A DNA stretch of 64,000 nucleotides, taken from CBDCGV01 sp965216955 (GTDB lineage: Bacteria > Bacteroidota > Bacteroidia > Chitinophagales > JADIYW01). The notes beneath the pieces are model-generated. The model was not told where the DNA came from. It searched no databases and was given only the letters and a program-made list of their open reading frames with translations. The stretch covers positions 62,001 to 126,000 of the forward strand of contig CBDCGV010000006.1 of the NCBI GenBank assembly GCA_965216955.1. Reading direction: 5' to 3'. Below are positions 62,085-64,000 of the stretch, piece by piece. The number at the start of each line of letters is the position of its first letter. Within the stretch, counting starts at the first letter, position 1. The position numbers were made by a program, and so were the translations under genes.

Positions 62085-64000
62085 ATGGGTATGGAACAGT
62101 TTAAATATGACAATAAGATCGTAAAGTTTTTTATGATTGCCACACTGATTTGGGGAGTTGTTGGAATGTTAGTAGGTGTACTGGTTGCGCATCAAATATA
62201 TATCCCAGCGTTGAACTTAAATTTCAGTATGACAACCTTCGGTCGTACTCGTCCGATTCACACAAATGCGATCATATTTGCTTTTGTTGGAAATGGTATG
62301 TTCACAGGAATATATTATTCCATGCAGCGAATTCTTAAAACTCGTACTTTTAGTGATACACTATCTTGGATAAACTTTTGGGGATGGCAATTAATCATTG
62401 TAGCTGCTGCGGTAACTTTATCCCTTGGGTTTACTACATCAAAAGAATATGCAGAACTAGAATGGCCTATAGATATTGCTATTGCAATAGTTTGGGTAGT
62501 CTTCGGCATTAACCTAATGGGCACCATCCTAAAGCGTAGAGAGAGACACTTATACGTTGCCATATGGTTTTATATTGCCACCTTTATAACTGTTGCAGTA
62601 CTTCATATTGTAAACTCAATTAATATTCCAGTTGGATTTTTAAAGAGTTACCCCGTTTATGCTGGTGTTCAAGATGCTCTAGTACAATGGTGGTACGGGC
62701 ATAATGCCGTTGCTTTTTTCCTGACCACTCCTTATTTGGGATTGATGTACTATTATCTTCCCAAAGCTGCCAATAGACCTGTTTATTCCTATAGACTATC
62801 TATCATCCATTTTTGGGCACTAATATTTATCTATATCTGGGCAGGACCACACCATCTATTATACACTGCCCTACCGGGATGGGCACAGGCATTAGGAACT
62901 GTTTTTTCCATCATGCTAATAGCTCCAAGTTGGGGGGGCATGCTTAATGGATTGCTTACACTACGAGGTGCTTGGGACAAAGTAAGAGAAAGCCCCACAT
63001 TAAAATTTATGGTTGTTGCCGTAACTTCTTACGGGATGGCCACTTTTGAAGGTCCAATGATGTCAATTAAAAGCGTAAATGCCATTTCTCATTATTCTGA
63101 TTGGACTATTGGACATGTGCACATTGGTGGTTTAGGATGGAATGGTTTCTTAACTTTTGGTATGATGTATTGGTTGGTTCCTAAATTATGGAATACCAAA
63201 CTTTTCTCTAAAAAATTAGCAAACACTCACTTTTGGATAGGAACATTGGGAATAATTATATATGCTGTACCTCTATATTTTGCTGGTTTTACACAAAGTT
63301 TAATGTGGAAACAGTTTACAGAAGCAGGAATGCTTAAGTATCCAAACTTTTTAGATACTGTAACACAGATCAAAACCATGTATATGTTAAGAGGTGTTGG
63401 AGGTACACTCTTTTTGCTCGGGACATTTATAATGATATACAATCTCATTAAAACGGCTAATCAAGGAAGTTTTGTAGCAGATGAACCAGCCGAAGCCCCT
63501 GCACTCGAAGGACCAGCACCTAAAGCTGTTGGTTACTGGCATCGCTGGATTGAGAGTCGCCCATTAAAACTAACTTCTTTAGCTTTTGTCGCCATTCTTA
63601 TTGGTGGAATGGTAGAAATTATTCCATTACTAACTGTAAAATCAAATATCCCCACAATATCAAGTGTAAAGCCTTACACACCATTGGAGCTTGAAGGTAG
63701 AGATCTCTACATTAGAGAAGGGTGCAATACTTGTCATTCTCAAATGATTAGGCCTTTCAGAAGTGAGACAGAACGTTATGGCACTTACTCTAAACCTGGC
63801 GAATTTGTTTATGATCATCCGCACTTATGGGGTTCTAAAAGAACAGGACCAGACCTTGCTAGAGAAGGTGGGCAAAAACTTAAAAAATCGAACTCTTGGC
63901 ATTACCTGCACATGCTAGACCCAAGAAATGTGTCTAGTGGCTCCATAATGCCTGCATATCCATGGCTAATCGAAAATGAGCTTAATGTTTCTAAGACACC
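62085..64000 (+). CDS. ccoNO: cbb3-type cytochrome c oxidase, fused subunits I and II (CcoNO), 3' truncated by window
   Basis: The open frame runs from ATG at 62085 (a second ATG is at 62091) to the window end, over 630 codons. The CcoN part has heme and copper histidines in RPIHTNAIIFAF, WYGHNAVAFFLT, AGPHHLLYT and IGHVHIGGLGWNG. Around residue 500 the CcoO membrane anchor begins. A c-type heme site CNTCH lies at 547-551 (EGCNTCHSQMIRPF), followed by TGPDLAREGG and MPAYPWL. Fusion of N and O is usual in Bacteroidota. It is the terminal oxidase for growth at low oxygen, made with the copper ATPase and CcoS upstream. Confidence 0.95.
   Translation, partial: MGMEQFKYDNKIVKFFMIATLIWGVVGMLVGVLVAHQIYIPALNLNFSMTTFGRTRPIHTNAIIFAFVGNGMFTGIYYSMQRILKTRTFSDTLSWINFWGWQLIIVAAAVTLSLGFTTSKEYAELEWPIDIAIAIVWVVFGINLMGTILKRRERHLYVAIWFYIATFITVAVLHIVNSINIPVGFLKSYPVYAGVQDALVQWWYGHNAVAFFLTTPYLGLMYYYLPKAANRPVYSYRLSIIHFWALIFIYIWAGPHHLLYTALPGWAQALGTVFSIMLIAPSWGGMLNGLLTLRGAWDKVRESPTLKFMVVAVTSYGMATFEGPMMSIKSVNAISHYSDWTIGHVHIGGLGWNGFLTFGMMYWLVPKLWNTKLFSKKLANTHFWIGTLGIIIYAVPLYFAGFTQSLMWKQFTEAGMLKYPNFLDTVTQIKTMYMLRGVGGTLFLLGTFIMIYNLIKTANQGSFVADEPAEAPALEGPAPKAVGYWHRWIESRPLKLTSLAFVAILIGGMVEIIPLLTVKSNIPTISSVKPYTPLELEGRDLYIREGCNTCHSQMIRPFRSETERYGTYSKPGEFVYDHPHLWGSKRTGPDLAREGGQKLKKSNSWHYLHMLDPRNVSSGSIMPAYPWLIENELNVSKT

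Overview
The window is a contiguous piece of a low-G+C, gene-dense genome from the phylum Bacteroidota. The phylum call rests on several points read from the sequence: promoters of the TAnnTTTG type instead of -10/-35 boxes, an ECF sigma / FecR / STN-type TonB receptor locus, a fused CcoNO cytochrome oxidase, many short lipoproteins with CarboxypepD_reg-like folds, and GH3-family and DUF4230, DUF1573, DUF4412 and DUF2795 proteins. The prenyltransferase at 22575 resembles the UbiA-like enzymes used with futalosine-type menaquinone synthesis. That hints at a lineage outside core Flavobacteriaceae, but I cannot fix the order.

Layout. 0-6 kb: a universal stress protein converges on a four-gene operon (class III aminotransferase, FGGY kinase, class II aldolase, degenerate aldolase paralog). 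A Crp/Fnr regulator and a ribbon-helix-helix protein lie upstream on the same strand. 6-10.5 kb: a membrane coiled-coil protein, a flavin amine oxidase, tRNA-Ala(GGC) and a BCCT transporter with no canonical start codon. 10.6-18.2 kb: surE, a four-gene membrane operon chained by TAATG overlaps, a DUF4412 protein, a rhomboid protease, a CNNM-type protein and an MscS channel. 18.2-24.4 kb: housekeeping genes rpsU, dnaG, an M20 dipeptidase, a DUF1573 lipoprotein, a UbiA-like prenyltransferase, ruvX and def.

24.4-28.2 kb: a probable metal-regulated lipoprotein / TonB receptor pair. Two matching operator-like palindromes cover its promoter, and the receptor gene is broken by a frameshift. 28.3-30.8 kb: a leucine-rich-repeat lipoprotein flanked by an imperfect 83-89 bp direct repeat. 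30.9-35.6 kb: ilvE, a GH3 protein, an M48 protease, rplU, and an rpmA whose product carries a helix-hairpin-helix extension. 35.7-41.1 kb: a cell-surface signalling operon (sigma, FecR, TonB receptor, acidic Kazal-like lipoprotein).

41.3-50.4 kb: an aminotransferase, a DinB-like protein, a MacB-type ABC system split over two loci, queA, a cobalamin adenosyltransferase, gatC, trpS, a deoxynucleoside kinase and a PD40 protein. 50.5-58.3 kb: a tightly packed minus-strand run mlaE-mlaF-sucD-fabG-VWA-priA. 58.4-64 kb: an SDR, a tiny lipoprotein, and the start of a cbb3 oxidase cluster (CcoI-type copper ATPase, CcoS, fused CcoNO cut by the window end).

Most of the window is ordinary chromosomal backbone. 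The least explained parts are the aldolase/kinase/aminotransferase operon, the repeat-flanked LRR gene, the L27 fusion, the surface-signalling locus with its acidic lipoprotein, and the twin operators over the TonB-locus promoter.
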